37,152 nt of DNA, taken from a virus. The position numbers and the translations under genes were made by a program. The stretch's first letter is position 1, and every line of letters starts with the position of its first letter. The stretch is taken from positions 1 to 37,152 of IMG/VR virus record IMGVR_UViG_3300030328_001766, one strand, 5' to 3'. Shown here one piece after another: positions 21,485 through 30,705 of this stretch. The notes under the pieces are model-generated. The model was not told where the DNA came from, made no database searches, and saw only the letters and a list, made by a program, of their open reading frames with translations.

Positions 21485-24400
21485 TATGCAAGTGCTATAG
21501 CTCGTAGATCAGCAATAACAGGAACAATAGCCTGATTTGTTGAAGTCATAATTAATTTAATCCGGAATATCTTAAATGCAGGAAGTTCATCAACTGTCCA
21601 CTCAATTTCTTTAAATGATCTAGGACCAGGAACAAAATCATATAAAGAATTCTTCTTCAATTGAACATCCGGAGTTCCATTATTTGCTGAAGGATCTTTT
21701 ATTCTTCCATTATTTCTTCCTGTATCAAGATTTGCAAATCCAGGGAATGGTGTAAATATTACACTTTCTTCCATATCATTTTGAATAGCATAGAATGCTC
21801 TAATATCATTAGAATCTTGAATTGCACCGGTTAATATCACTCTAATAGCAGTGGCAGAATTTTGTAAATTAACTGGTTTAGAAGCATAGTAGAATGCGTT
21901 AGGATCAGTTTCAAGACTATTAGATCTCTTATCACTAACATAATCAGTAATAGGATTATTAATTCTATTAGAAGTAAATATTACATTACTTCTTGACATA
22001 TCAATACATGGAGATAACCGAGAATCTACACTTAATAAATTCATATTCATTGTGAATGATTTTCTTCCAGGTAGAGTCTGAAGACGTGCATCCTCATTTA
22101 CCTTAGAAGCAATTATTCTAGGCGAATCAAAGAAATTCTGGGTTCCTAATGAAATAGGTTGGAATCCCTTATCTACATAAGGACTTTCATTTCCATTAAC
22201 ACTCTTACCACTTACTGTTCTTACTGAAGCAGAAAGATTAGTAAATTTAGGAGTAATAGTTTGAATCTCAGGTGTTATAATTTCAAATGGAACATTATAA
22301 GTAGATTTAACATCTGTTCCACCTACTTTCTTTGTTTCATTAAAGAATAATTTAGGGAAAGTCGCACCAGTTCTATCAGTTATATCAGTTCCAGAAGACA
22401 TATCTGCCTTAAGATAGAAATGATCTAAACCTATTTGCTCTGTAATGTCACCATCGCTCAAATCATGAGTCTTATTAATTCTTAGTAGAGATATTCCATT
22501 CATCTCATACTTATAAACTAAATCTGAACTAGAGTGTGGGAAAGCAACACTACCATCTCTTGCCCTGGTAATGCCTGTAAGATTATTGCCAGAATAACCA
22601 GTATACTTAATAACTTCATTTCCAATCTTAACAAAACCAGGATTAGTAGTTCCAACCCCCACATTTTCAAACTCAGTAAAGTTTGTTGTGCTTGCCACTA
22701 CAATACTTCCTGTAGAAGATGCAGAATAATCAGAACTTAATGTTGTAGGTGTAACATCAGATAATGCGTTAGTAAGAGTTGCCTTATTAACATCAGCAAT
22801 CATTCCATGATTTCTTTGATTTACTTTGAAATGTAATCCATCATACACAGTTTCAGGAGTTCCTGATAATATAACGGCACCATTAGGTCCTTGATAAGCA
22901 CCATTCATTGTGGTTGCAACACCAACACTTGTATAGTAACTTAAACTATATGCCGTACCTACTTGGAAGTCTCCTTGCACTTCAGTAAGTTTTAGCTCAT
23001 TAATACCAGCAATTTCTTGAACACTTAATCTAAGATTTCTACCCAGTGAAGATATACCAATACTGGAAACAGTAAGAACATCGCCAACAGAATATCCAGT
23101 TCCACCATTTGTTATACTTGCAGCACTTACTGCACCAGCAGTCACAGTCACAACTCCAGTTGCATTTCTTCCATTACCGGTAACATTAGTTAGAGTTAGT
23201 CCACTAAATGTAGCAGATCCGCTACTTGGAGTGTATCCAATACCAGCATTAAGAATCCTAAGATCACCATGTGCAGTTCCAGCACTTCCTACATACTTAC
23301 CTGTTGCATTAGAAGTCGATTGAATAACAGTATTACCCTTAGCCAATCCAGTATCTTGAATTGTAGTTCCAACACCAACTCTAATAGTTTTTGAATCAAT
23401 ATCAAATGGATTTTGTCTAAGTAATCCAATATCGGTTGGAAGACTAGGATTAAAGAATTGAACGGATCCTTCACTAGTAAAGTCTGCTCTGTATAACTTA
23501 AACTTAAGATCTTCATACTGACTAGCATCCCAACTAGAAGCATTCTGAGATTTAAATAGTGATCCTAAAATAGGCTGACTTGTTACTAAAACAGTTCCTG
23601 CTTCTTGAGAAGTAGAAGTTACATCTGCTTCTCCAATCCTAGAAATCCATACCGTATATTCTGTAGAATGAGAAAGAAGAACAAGTGCATATTCTCTCTG
23701 ACCATTTAGATAAACAGGGGAATCAAATGTTATTGTAGTAGCAACTGATGCATCATCAGAAACATTAACATTTGCTGCAGGTACTTCAACTTCTGAGAAA
23801 GGAAGAATTTTTAAAGTAGGAAGACCAGTTTGAATTTCTCTTAATTGAGCAAATACTGGTAATGTATTATCTTTTGTTCTAAAGAATACATCTACCTTTG
23901 TAATAAAGATGCCTGTTTGATCATCAACAAAGAAAGATTGTGCTAATGGGTCAATTATGTTTGTTTCATTAGTAACATTAGTAACGTTAGTAATTTGTTG
24001 AGCAACAATCTGAGTAGAAGAAGTAGAAGTATCACTGGCTTCAGCTGTTGCAGTTGAAGAAGCAGTTAAAGTTCTAGTTTCTGTAAAGTCTTCATGAGTA
24101 ACTCTTGCATTTCTAAGAGAAAGAGTAACTTCTTGTGTGTTATCAAGATCACCTTGAGAGTAGAATATTTCTTCTGCAGAAGTAGTTACCACTCCACCAG
24201 TTCTATCATTTGTAGAACTGTTAGTTAATCTAAAGACACCACGACCAGTCTCAAACTGAGGATTGTTAGAAACATTTCCATCAGGAACCATATAAGATCC
24301 AATTACAGTTCCAACTCTATCAGATAACAATCTTACATTATTGATAGTTGCAACTGCACCACTAGTTTGACCTCTTAAAGTCATACCGTTCTGAATCCAT

Positions 24401-27400
24401 CCCCAATATTCAGGCTGTCTTTCATTGGCAAGGCTAGCACAATCAATATTTAAAGTTGTACTAGTTGAAGAGTATGCTGAAGGAACATTATTTTCTCTAT
24501 CATATGGATTCTGGTCATAAACATCAGTCGGATCATTAAAAGGACCATACTTATGATTTGAATTAGCAACTCTAAATGAAATATATGGAACAGTACTTTG
24601 ATCAATGGAAGCAATCTGATCACTAATTTGCATCTCTCCAATAACTTGCTCTCCTACTTGGAATGTTCCAGATTCCATAACAATTTCTAATAGTTTTGGA
24701 GAACAGAAACTATTAACATCAACATTATCATAGAATCCATAAACCTGAGTATTAGGTTTCATCCTCTTACCAGTGAAGCGGATGTTCCTCTGCCTCATAA
24801 ATTGGATAATGTTTCTACTTACAATCCTATCTCCCAAAGATTCAGTATCAATTTGTTCTCTAATAGTAGATTGAACACCAGTTCTTTGTTGATCTAGATT
24901 AGTTTCTAAACTTACACTACCATTAACACTAACAGAAGTTGTGCTTTCAATAGATTCTGTACTTCCTCCAGGACCAGTATTATTAGAACTCATAGATGTA
25001 TCAACATCTACACCTAAAGTCATCCCAAGATCTTGACTAATATTGTTAGTTTCCCATGAATTCCAGATAATAGGAGTTACACCTAATCTTGATCCATCAG
25101 GTTGATCAGTAATTTCTGCCCTCAATGCTTCAGCAACACCACGGAAAGAACCTTCCATCATTACATCTCTCAGTTCTAACCTATTAACATCAATCCATAC
25201 ATCAACACTAGGTTCAAGTTGAATAGATCCCTCATAGTTCATTACCAAATAAGGAGTTACATTTTCAACTCTAGTTGCAAATGGTTGATCTAACCATTCA
25301 ACATCATCATAATCAAGAGTTACAACATCACCTGTTCTCTTAATATTAGTGCCTGTAATATTTTTAAGATAGCTTAAATCAGCATTTGTATTAGTAGTTG
25401 TTCCAAGTCCAGCAATTGCATCCGAACCCAACTCCAAATTAACAGAAGTAGTATAATGAGAAGGTCTCATTTGACCCATCTTAAGATCTACACTATTTTT
25501 AACTCCAACAGTAAGATCCTGAACTCCTACGGAAGAAAAATTATCAATTAAGAATCCTGACTTAAACCTATTCTGCCCTTGAGCATCAGCAACAAAGAGG
25601 TTAGCAGTATTATTCTCTAATAGTGATAAAGTGGTATAATACTCTAAGTTTTTAATTCTATTCTCTAATTTGTAGATATCAGTCATCTGATATCTCTTAT
25701 GATCTACATAAGTAATTTGAGCATTCTTAACATCATAGAGGTATGGTGGAAGAGCAATATTAGCTACGTTAATAGCATCATTAACTGCTCCAGGTAGTTT
25801 AGGATTATCTGATGGTTCTCCTATTTTAACTTGGAATACGCCATCCTTAGTAAGATAAATTCTATCAAGTCTAGGAAGATAATAACGGAATGATAAAGTT
25901 TCTGATTCGTCAGAAGCAAAGATATATTTTGCACTATGTAAATCACCTGTAAATGATCTTCCTCCAAATTCAAATGGAGATGCAGTATCTACGGCAACAG
26001 TATAATCATTAACTCTAGGTCTTGCATCAATAATATCAGTATTTCTAAATGCTCCTATAGATTGAATTTCAGTTCCATAATTAAACCCGTTATAAGAATT
26101 AACAGTAGTTACATCTCCAGTATCTGAAGATTCATAATATCCCTTAGAATAAATTATTTTTACACTCTTTCTTGGAGCAGGAACACCCTGTTTTCTTAGA
26201 ATATAACTAAAGTCATAGTAATTTAAAGTTTGACCGTTATAAAAAGTATAATTATCTGTTATATTTGTGCTACCTTGATCTAAAGTAGAAGAAATAGCAT
26301 TAACTCCAGAATCTAAGAAATTAATAATTTCACCATTTTGGAAAACATTTTTATTTAAGTAAATAAAGGAAATTTTACTACTATTAACTTGAACAGCATA
26401 CATTCCTCTAGCACCACTCACCGTTCCTACAAATTCTTCTCCAATGATTAAATCATCAGTTTTTCCTGTAGGTCCATCCATGGAACCAAGGACAATATTG
26501 GGAAGAACAGCCTCATCAGTATTACTTGATTCATATATTCCATGAATCTTAATTACATCAGGAACATTAAGAGAAATCTTTTCATCTTGAACTCTAGTTC
26601 CATATGGATAATTACCATAAGTTAATCCATCATTTCTAGTTGTAGAAAGAGTTCCTGCATTAGTTCCAGAACCTTCTTCATTAGACTTATTAACTATAAG
26701 TGTTTCTATTATTCCTTTTTTCTTAGACTTAGAAGTTACCTTACTCTTTCTAAGAGTAGCAATCAATCTTGCTTCCCCACTACTATCATTAGCACCTAAT
26801 CCATTAATTTGAAGACTTGTGCTACCATTAGTATAATCAAATTGATCAGCAGCAAGTTTTTCAGTAGATCCATCACCTCTAGTTAATACATATCTTTCTT
26901 CATCAAAAGGTAAAAAGACTAGATCAGAACCAGACGCGACGGAAATAACATTAGAAGAATTACTTGTAATAGTTACATCAAATTCTTTACGAATAATAAT
27001 AGAAGAACCTTCCAAATCTACAGAAGAAATATTCTTCTTAGGAAGAGGTGCAAAAATTCTTTCGTTATTTTCAGTTCTCTCAGTTTCTGTGGTCAAAACA
27101 GTAAGATCTGTTACTGAAATAGCATTAAGATCAAACCCACCATCACAAATTCCACTAACAGTTGTTACTCCACTAAGAACAAGAGAGTTTGTATTTACCT
27201 GATCAACCTTAGCAAAAGATGGATCAGTTTTTCCATCACGAGTATACTTAACATAATTACCGCTTGTTACAATCCCAGGGAAAGTAGTAGTAGGACTTGT
27301 AAATGTTGCAATAAATCCTTTTGTTTGAGTAATACCAGTTATGCTACCAACACCAATTTTAATGGCATCTGAAGGAATAACATCAGCAGAGAATGTAGAT

Positions 27401-29097
27401 CCTGCACCAGCATTATCATGATTGACTAAAGAATATACAGATCTAACATCTCCTAGTCCATAATTAGTCCACCCAACACTTACTCTAGTATCAGTAGAAT
27501 TATCAAAAACTAATTTTTCACCATTAATAAAGTTTCCAGATATTTGATAAACAGTTAATGCAGCACCAGCAGATACGGCATTTTTAAGGAATGCAGTTGC
27601 TCCACTAGAATCGCCTTTAATATGAGTTGGAACACTTAAAGTAACTGGTTCATTAAGTTCAATATCTCCAAAAGTCTGAACATCATATACTGAAAGATCC
27701 CATCTATTTAAATTGTAATTACTTAACTCATAACCACCAGATTCCAAAGCATAATCATATATCCTAGCAATACCAATTTCTTTTCCTGCAGGGGTTAATG
27801 AATTTATACCAACTCTTTCTTTTCTTAAACTAAGAGTTTCTGAAGTACTTAAACCAATCTTTGGAGACCCGGATGCTCTATCTAATCGAAGTGTAGAACC
27901 GAAACTAAAATTAACTGCTTGACTTTCTAGTAAATTAGTAGTTCTGGGTTTTGGAGTATCTAAGAAAGAAGGAGATATTGTTTCAACTTCAAATCCTCTT
28001 ACATATGCCTTTCCTGGTCCCAATTTATAAACCATCAAATCATCAGATGGTTTCTGACCAGAATCAGTTAATTGGTTATCGTTAAAAACACCACCATTAC
28101 CTTTTCCATTATTTAAACTTTCCTTACAGAAAGCATCAAATGCTTTAACATAATAATTTCCAGATTCGTCAAAAGTTCTTCTAGCAAACTCTTGTGCTAA
28201 AATATTATATTCAGTCTTATTGTTTATCTTCCTTAAAACACCATTTTTTACATTAGCTAGTTCAACAAAATTAGGAACATCAAAAGTATCTAAAGATTTC
28301 TTTGCTAACGTTGCTGTAATTTTTAATCTATCTGCACCAGGAGCAGCAAAGTTATTAAAACCATTAGCATTATCATTTAGAAAAGAATCTTGATCAGCAT
28401 TTACAATTTCTTCAAGAATATCTAATCCTATTCTATAACTTGGCTTATCACTATATTGATCTAGAATTAAAATCTCGGTGTCAACTTCTACTAGATATCC
28501 TCTTAAGAAATAAACTCCTTCATTCATTCTAAATGCAGATCCAATAGAACATGCATTAGATGAAATTGTTTTGGAGAATCCTTCTCCTGCAGTAATAAAA
28601 CTTGTTCCAAAAGTGATATTAGAATCTGTAATTAAATTCTCCCCATCACTGAAATCTCTTACAGAATTATTGGTACCAGATTCTCCATAACTTACATAAA
28701 GTGTAATATGACCCCTATCAGATTCGTCTGCAGTAATTACCTTTTCTATTTTTGCAGTTACACCACTAGATTCTCCTCTGATGTAAACACCAACTAAGTT
28801 ATCCAGATATAAAGATACAGGAATCCCAAGAAAATTATCTTCAACTTCTACGGCATAAAATCTATTAATATAAGTTAAATCACCAGGAATTATTTTGGCA
28901 CCTTCTTTAAAGAAGTGATTGCCAAATTGCTCAACCTGATTTTGCAGCATCGACTGCAAAGTAGTAAGCTCTCGCGCTTGAACCGGATACCCAGGTTTAA
29001 ATAAGACTTTATAGTAGTCTTGTGCTTTACCGCCTATTTCTGGTTCATTAAAATCATCAAAATAGGGAGCTACGTTGAGATTGGTTTCCTGAGACAT
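21484..29097 (-). CDS. Giant DUF4815-type virion structural protein, 2537 aa
   Basis: The N-terminus (V-A-P-Y-F-D-D-F-N, then Y-K-V-L-F-K-P-G-Y-P-V-Q-A-R-E-L-T-T-L-Q-S) is the characteristic DUF4815 opening of large phage structural proteins. Later landmarks are Y-K-L-E-N-R-I-K-N-L-E-Y-Y-T-T-L-S-L-L-E (about residue 1140), F-T-G-K-R-M-K-P-N-T-Q-V-Y-G-F-Y-D (about 1435) and D-P-L-A-Q-S-F-F-V-D-D (about 1715). The C-terminal third holds added modules with N-G-G-T-G-Y and R-A-R-D-G-S-V-A-F-P-H-S. It replaces, in position, the T4 genes for the outer baseplate and short fibres, so a baseplate or fibre-attachment role is likely but not proven. An AAGGA site that straddles the gp8 stop codon serves its start. 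At 7.6 kb it is the largest complete gene here. Confidence 0.88.
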   Translation of the reverse strand: MSQETNLNVAPYFDDFNEPEIGGKAQDYYKVLFKPGYPVQARELTTLQSMLQNQVEQFGNHFFKEGAKIIPGDLTYINRFYAVEVEDNFLGIPVSLYLDNLVGVYIRGESSGVTAKIEKVITADESDRGHITLYVSYGESGTNNSVRDFSDGENLITDSNITFGTSFITAGEGFSKTISSNACSIGSAFRMNEGVYFLRGYLVEVDTEILILDQYSDKPSYRIGLDILEEIVNADQDSFLNDNANGFNNFAAPGADRLKITATLAKKSLDTFDVPNFVELANVKNGVLRKINNKTEYNILAQEFARRTFDESGNYYVKAFDAFCKESLNNGKGNGGVFNDNQLTDSGQKPSDDLMVYKLGPGKAYVRGFEVETISPSFLDTPKPRTTNLLESQAVNFSFGSTLRLDRASGSPKIGLSTSETLSLRKERVGINSLTPAGKEIGIARIYDYALESGGYELSNYNLNRWDLSVYDVQTFGDIELNEPVTLSVPTHIKGDSSGATAFLKNAVSAGAALTVYQISGNFINGEKLVFDNSTDTRVSVGWTNYGLGDVRSVYSLVNHDNAGAGSTFSADVIPSDAIKIGVGSITGITQTKGFIATFTSPTTTFPGIVTSGNYVKYTRDGKTDPSFAKVDQVNTNSLVLSGVTTVSGICDGGFDLNAISVTDLTVLTTETERTENNERIFAPLPKKNISSVDLEGSSIIIRKEFDVTITSNSSNVISVASGSDLVFLPFDEERYVLTRGDGSTEKLAADQFDYTNGSTSLQINGLGANDSSGEARLIATLRKSKVTSKSKKKGIIETLIVNKSNEEGSGTNAGTLSTTRNDGLTYGNYPYGTRVQDEKISLNVPDVIKIHGIYESSNTDEAVLPNIVLGSMDGPTGKTDDLIIGEEFVGTVSGARGMYAVQVNSSKISFIYLNKNVFQNGEIINFLDSGVNAISSTLDQGSTNITDNYTFYNGQTLNYYDFSYILRKQGVPAPRKSVKIIYSKGYYESSDTGDVTTVNSYNGFNYGTEIQSIGAFRNTDIIDARPRVNDYTVAVDTASPFEFGGRSFTGDLHSAKYIFASDESETLSFRYYLPRLDRIYLTKDGVFQVKIGEPSDNPKLPGAVNDAINVANIALPPYLYDVKNAQITYVDHKRYQMTDIYKLENRIKNLEYYTTLSLLENNTANLFVADAQGQNRFKSGFLIDNFSSVGVQDLTVGVKNSVDLKMGQMRPSHYTTSVNLELGSDAIAGLGTTTNTNADLSYLKNITGTNIKRTGDVVTLDYDDVEWLDQPFATRVENVTPYLVMNYEGSIQLEPSVDVWIDVNRLELRDVMMEGSFRGVAEALRAEITDQPDGSRLGVTPIIWNSWETNNISQDLGMTLGVDVDTSMSSNNTGPGGSTESIESTTSVSVNGSVSLETNLDQQRTGVQSTIREQIDTESLGDRIVSRNIIQFMRQRNIRFTGKRMKPNTQVYGFYDNVDVNSFCSPKLLEIVMESGTFQVGEQVIGEMQISDQIASIDQSTVPYISFRVANSNHKYGPFNDPTDVYDQNPYDRENNVPSAYSSTSTTLNIDCASLANERQPEYWGWIQNGMTLRGQTSGAVATINNVRLLSDRVGTVIGSYMVPDGNVSNNPQFETGRGVFRLTNSSTNDRTGGVVTTSAEEIFYSQGDLDNTQEVTLSLRNARVTHEDFTETRTLTASSTATAEASDTSTSSTQIVAQQITNVTNVTNETNIIDPLAQSFFVDDQTGIFITKVDVFFRTKDNTLPVFAQLREIQTGLPTLKILPFSEVEVPAANVNVSDDASVATTITFDSPVYLNGQREYALVLLSHSTEYTVWISRIGEADVTSTSQEAGTVLVTSQPILGSLFKSQNASSWDASQYEDLKFKLYRADFTSEGSVQFFNPSLPTDIGLLRQNPFDIDSKTIRVGVGTTIQDTGLAKGNTVIQSTSNATGKYVGSAGTAHGDLRILNAGIGYTPSSGSATFSGLTLTNVTGNGRNATGVVTVTAGAVSAASITNGGTGYSVGDVLTVSSIGISSLGRNLRLSVQEIAGINELKLTEVQGDFQVGTAYSLSYYTSVGVATTMNGAYQGPNGAVILSGTPETVYDGLHFKVNQRNHGMIADVNKATLTNALSDVTPTTLSSDYSASSTGSIVVASTTNFTEFENVGVGTTNPGFVKIGNEVIKYTGYSGNNLTGITRARDGSVAFPHSSSDLVYKYEMNGISLLRINKTHDLSDGDITEQIGLDHFYLKADMSSGTDITDRTGATFPKLFFNETKKVGGTDVKSTYNVPFEIITPEIQTITPKFTNLSASVRTVSGKSVNGNESPYVDKGFQPISLGTQNFFDSPRIIASKVNEDARLQTLPGRKSFTMNMNLLSVDSRLSPCIDMSRSNVIFTSNRINNPITDYVSDKRSNSLETDPNAFYYASKPVNLQNSATAIRVILTGAIQDSNDIRAFYAIQNDMEESVIFTPFPGFANLDTGRNNGRIKDPSANNGTPDVQLKKNSLYDFVPGPRSFKEIEWTVDELPAFKIFRIKLIMTSTNQAIVPVIADLRAIALA

Positions 29098-29103
29098 AAT
29101 TCC

Positions 29104-30669
29104 TTAGAATTGCAAAATAACTTTGATATCTTCTTTTTGGTTGGATGATCTAGTAATTGCCGGTCTATTATCAACGTAAATAATATTACCCGAATATTTT
29201 TTCACTTCTGGCTGTGCAACACCCTTAATAAAAGATTGTCCTAAGTTATAGGTACGACTATTTATTACGGTATTTATACCAGGATTTGCGGTGCTACCAA
29301 AAGTAGTTTCAATTCCCAAAGTAGCACTCCCACCAATAATGTTAAAAGATCCTCCACTACCTATATCGGCAGTAAATCTTTGCATTATAAACCCATAAGT
29401 TGGCGAAGTATTTTTAGTTCCATCTGTGTTAAAACCACAATGGAATTTATCTTGCCAATACTTCAGAACTCCAGTATTCTGATCATAAGAAACTACTCTA
29501 CCAAAAGCAGTTGATCCAATTCCAATAGTTTGAGTAATTTGATCATCGGGATCATAAGTTACTCCACTATATCCTGCACCTGCTAATTTTAATGCATAAA
29601 CTGCACTTGCTTTATCAGATTCAAGATTTGAATCCGAATCATATGCTTTAGGACTTTCTACAACTCCAACCCTAGCAATTTGATTACCAGTTACAAAGTC
29701 AGGATTGTCGGTATCATTCTCAATTCTAGAATAAAGAAGAACATTATAAGCACCCAACTCTCTATAAATGTCTGCACCATGACCTCCTGGAGGAGGGATA
29801 ATAACATTAAATGCAGCATCCGTAGTTCCAGTAATACCTTTAGCAGCAAGATCTAAAGTTCCAAAAGTATATCCAGATCCACCATTAGAAATGGTTACAC
29901 TAGATACCTTAGAATCATTATTAGTTGTAACTGTTGCTTGTGCTCCAGATCCATCACCCTTAATAGGAATTTGTGTATAAACTTTATTAGCAGTTCCTAC
30001 ACCAACTCCTCTATTAGTAATAGTGACAATCTTAAGTTGACCACTAGTAGCAGCATTTTTTCTAACAGCAGCATCACTAGTATTAGTTGCCCAATCCTGA
30101 GGAACAGGCATATATTCTATAGAATCAAATTTAACAATATCACTTGGGCTAATAGTATAAAGATACTTCCAAACATATCCATCTCCACTAGTTCCTGCTG
30201 ATCTTGGTTCTAAATCAGTAAAGGTTGGTTCATCAAGAGAAGGTCTCCCTGAAGGATTATCAGGAGAAGTTCCGTTTTGAAGACAAATATAAACTCTATA
30301 ATCACTATTCATCACATAGTAATTTGCAGAATATAAGTCTACTGCATCAGAAGGTTTAGAAACATCAGTTGCTCTAATATTATTACGATACATATCGTAA
30401 CTAATACCAGAAGTCCAAGTTGTCTTTCTAATGACTTGCCTTACATCACTTTTATTAATCTTTTTCAATGCAATCATCGTATCCCAATAATTATTCTCCT
30501 GATTAAAATTGTCAACAGGAGAAGGTGGGGTAGTATCCCAATCCGATTCATAATCCGTAGGATTAGGTAAACCAACAAAAGAATAATAAGAGTTGGCTGT
30601 TGAAGCAACTCCTGCTACAAAATTCTTGGCATTTAATATACGAAGTTGATCAGTTATAATGGCAGCCAT
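29104..30669 (-). CDS. gp8: Baseplate wedge protein gp8
   Basis: The 521-residue protein (T4 gp8 is 334) is a wedge component of the baseplate. Two regions match T4 gp8 well: G-D-G-Y-V-W-K-Y-L-Y-T-I-S-P at residues 162-175 (T4 G-D-G-Y-V-W-E-Y-L-F-E-I-P-P), and the C-terminus I-I-Y-V-D-N-R-P-A-I-T-R-S-S-N-Q-K-E-D-I (T4 has M-I-Y-M-E-N-R-P-P-I followed by D-Q-T-E-E-I-N). The N-terminal part has Y-Y-S-F-V-G-L-P-N-P and W-D-T-M-I-A-L-K-K-I. Extra length comes from a glycine-rich insertion, about 210-300, with V-T-I-S-N-G-G-S-G-Y. Its position just after the gp7-like gene is as in T4. A CTAAATA promoter lies 22 bases upstream. Confidence 0.93.
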   Translation of the reverse strand: MAAIITDQLRILNAKNFVAGVASTANSYYSFVGLPNPTDYESDWDTTPPSPVDNFNQENNYWDTMIALKKINKSDVRQVIRKTTWTSGISYDMYRNNIRATDVSKPSDAVDLYSANYYVMNSDYRVYICLQNGTSPDNPSGRPSLDEPTFTDLEPRSAGTSGDGYVWKYLYTISPSDIVKFDSIEYMPVPQDWATNTSDAAVRKNAATSGQLKIVTITNRGVGVGTANKVYTQIPIKGDGSGAQATVTTNNDSKVSSVTISNGGSGYTFGTLDLAAKGITGTTDAAFNVIIPPPGGHGADIYRELGAYNVLLYSRIENDTDNPDFVTGNQIARVGVVESPKAYDSDSNLESDKASAVYALKLAGAGYSGVTYDPDDQITQTIGIGSTAFGRVVSYDQNTGVLKYWQDKFHCGFNTDGTKNTSPTYGFIMQRFTADIGSGGSFNIIGGSATLGIETTFGSTANPGINTVINSRTYNLGQSFIKGVAQPEVKKYSGNIIYVDNRPAITRSSNQKEDIKVILQF

Positions 30670-30690
30670 TTTGACAATAGTTTTTTTACT

Positions 30691-30697
30691 TATTTAG
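30691..30697 (-). promoter_or_regulatory. Late promoter CTAAATA for gp8
   Basis: Minus-strand CTAAATA, 22 bases upstream of the gp8 ATG, in the short gap after the gp7-like stop codon. Confidence 0.62.
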
Positions 30698-30705
30698 CGG
30701 TGTAG

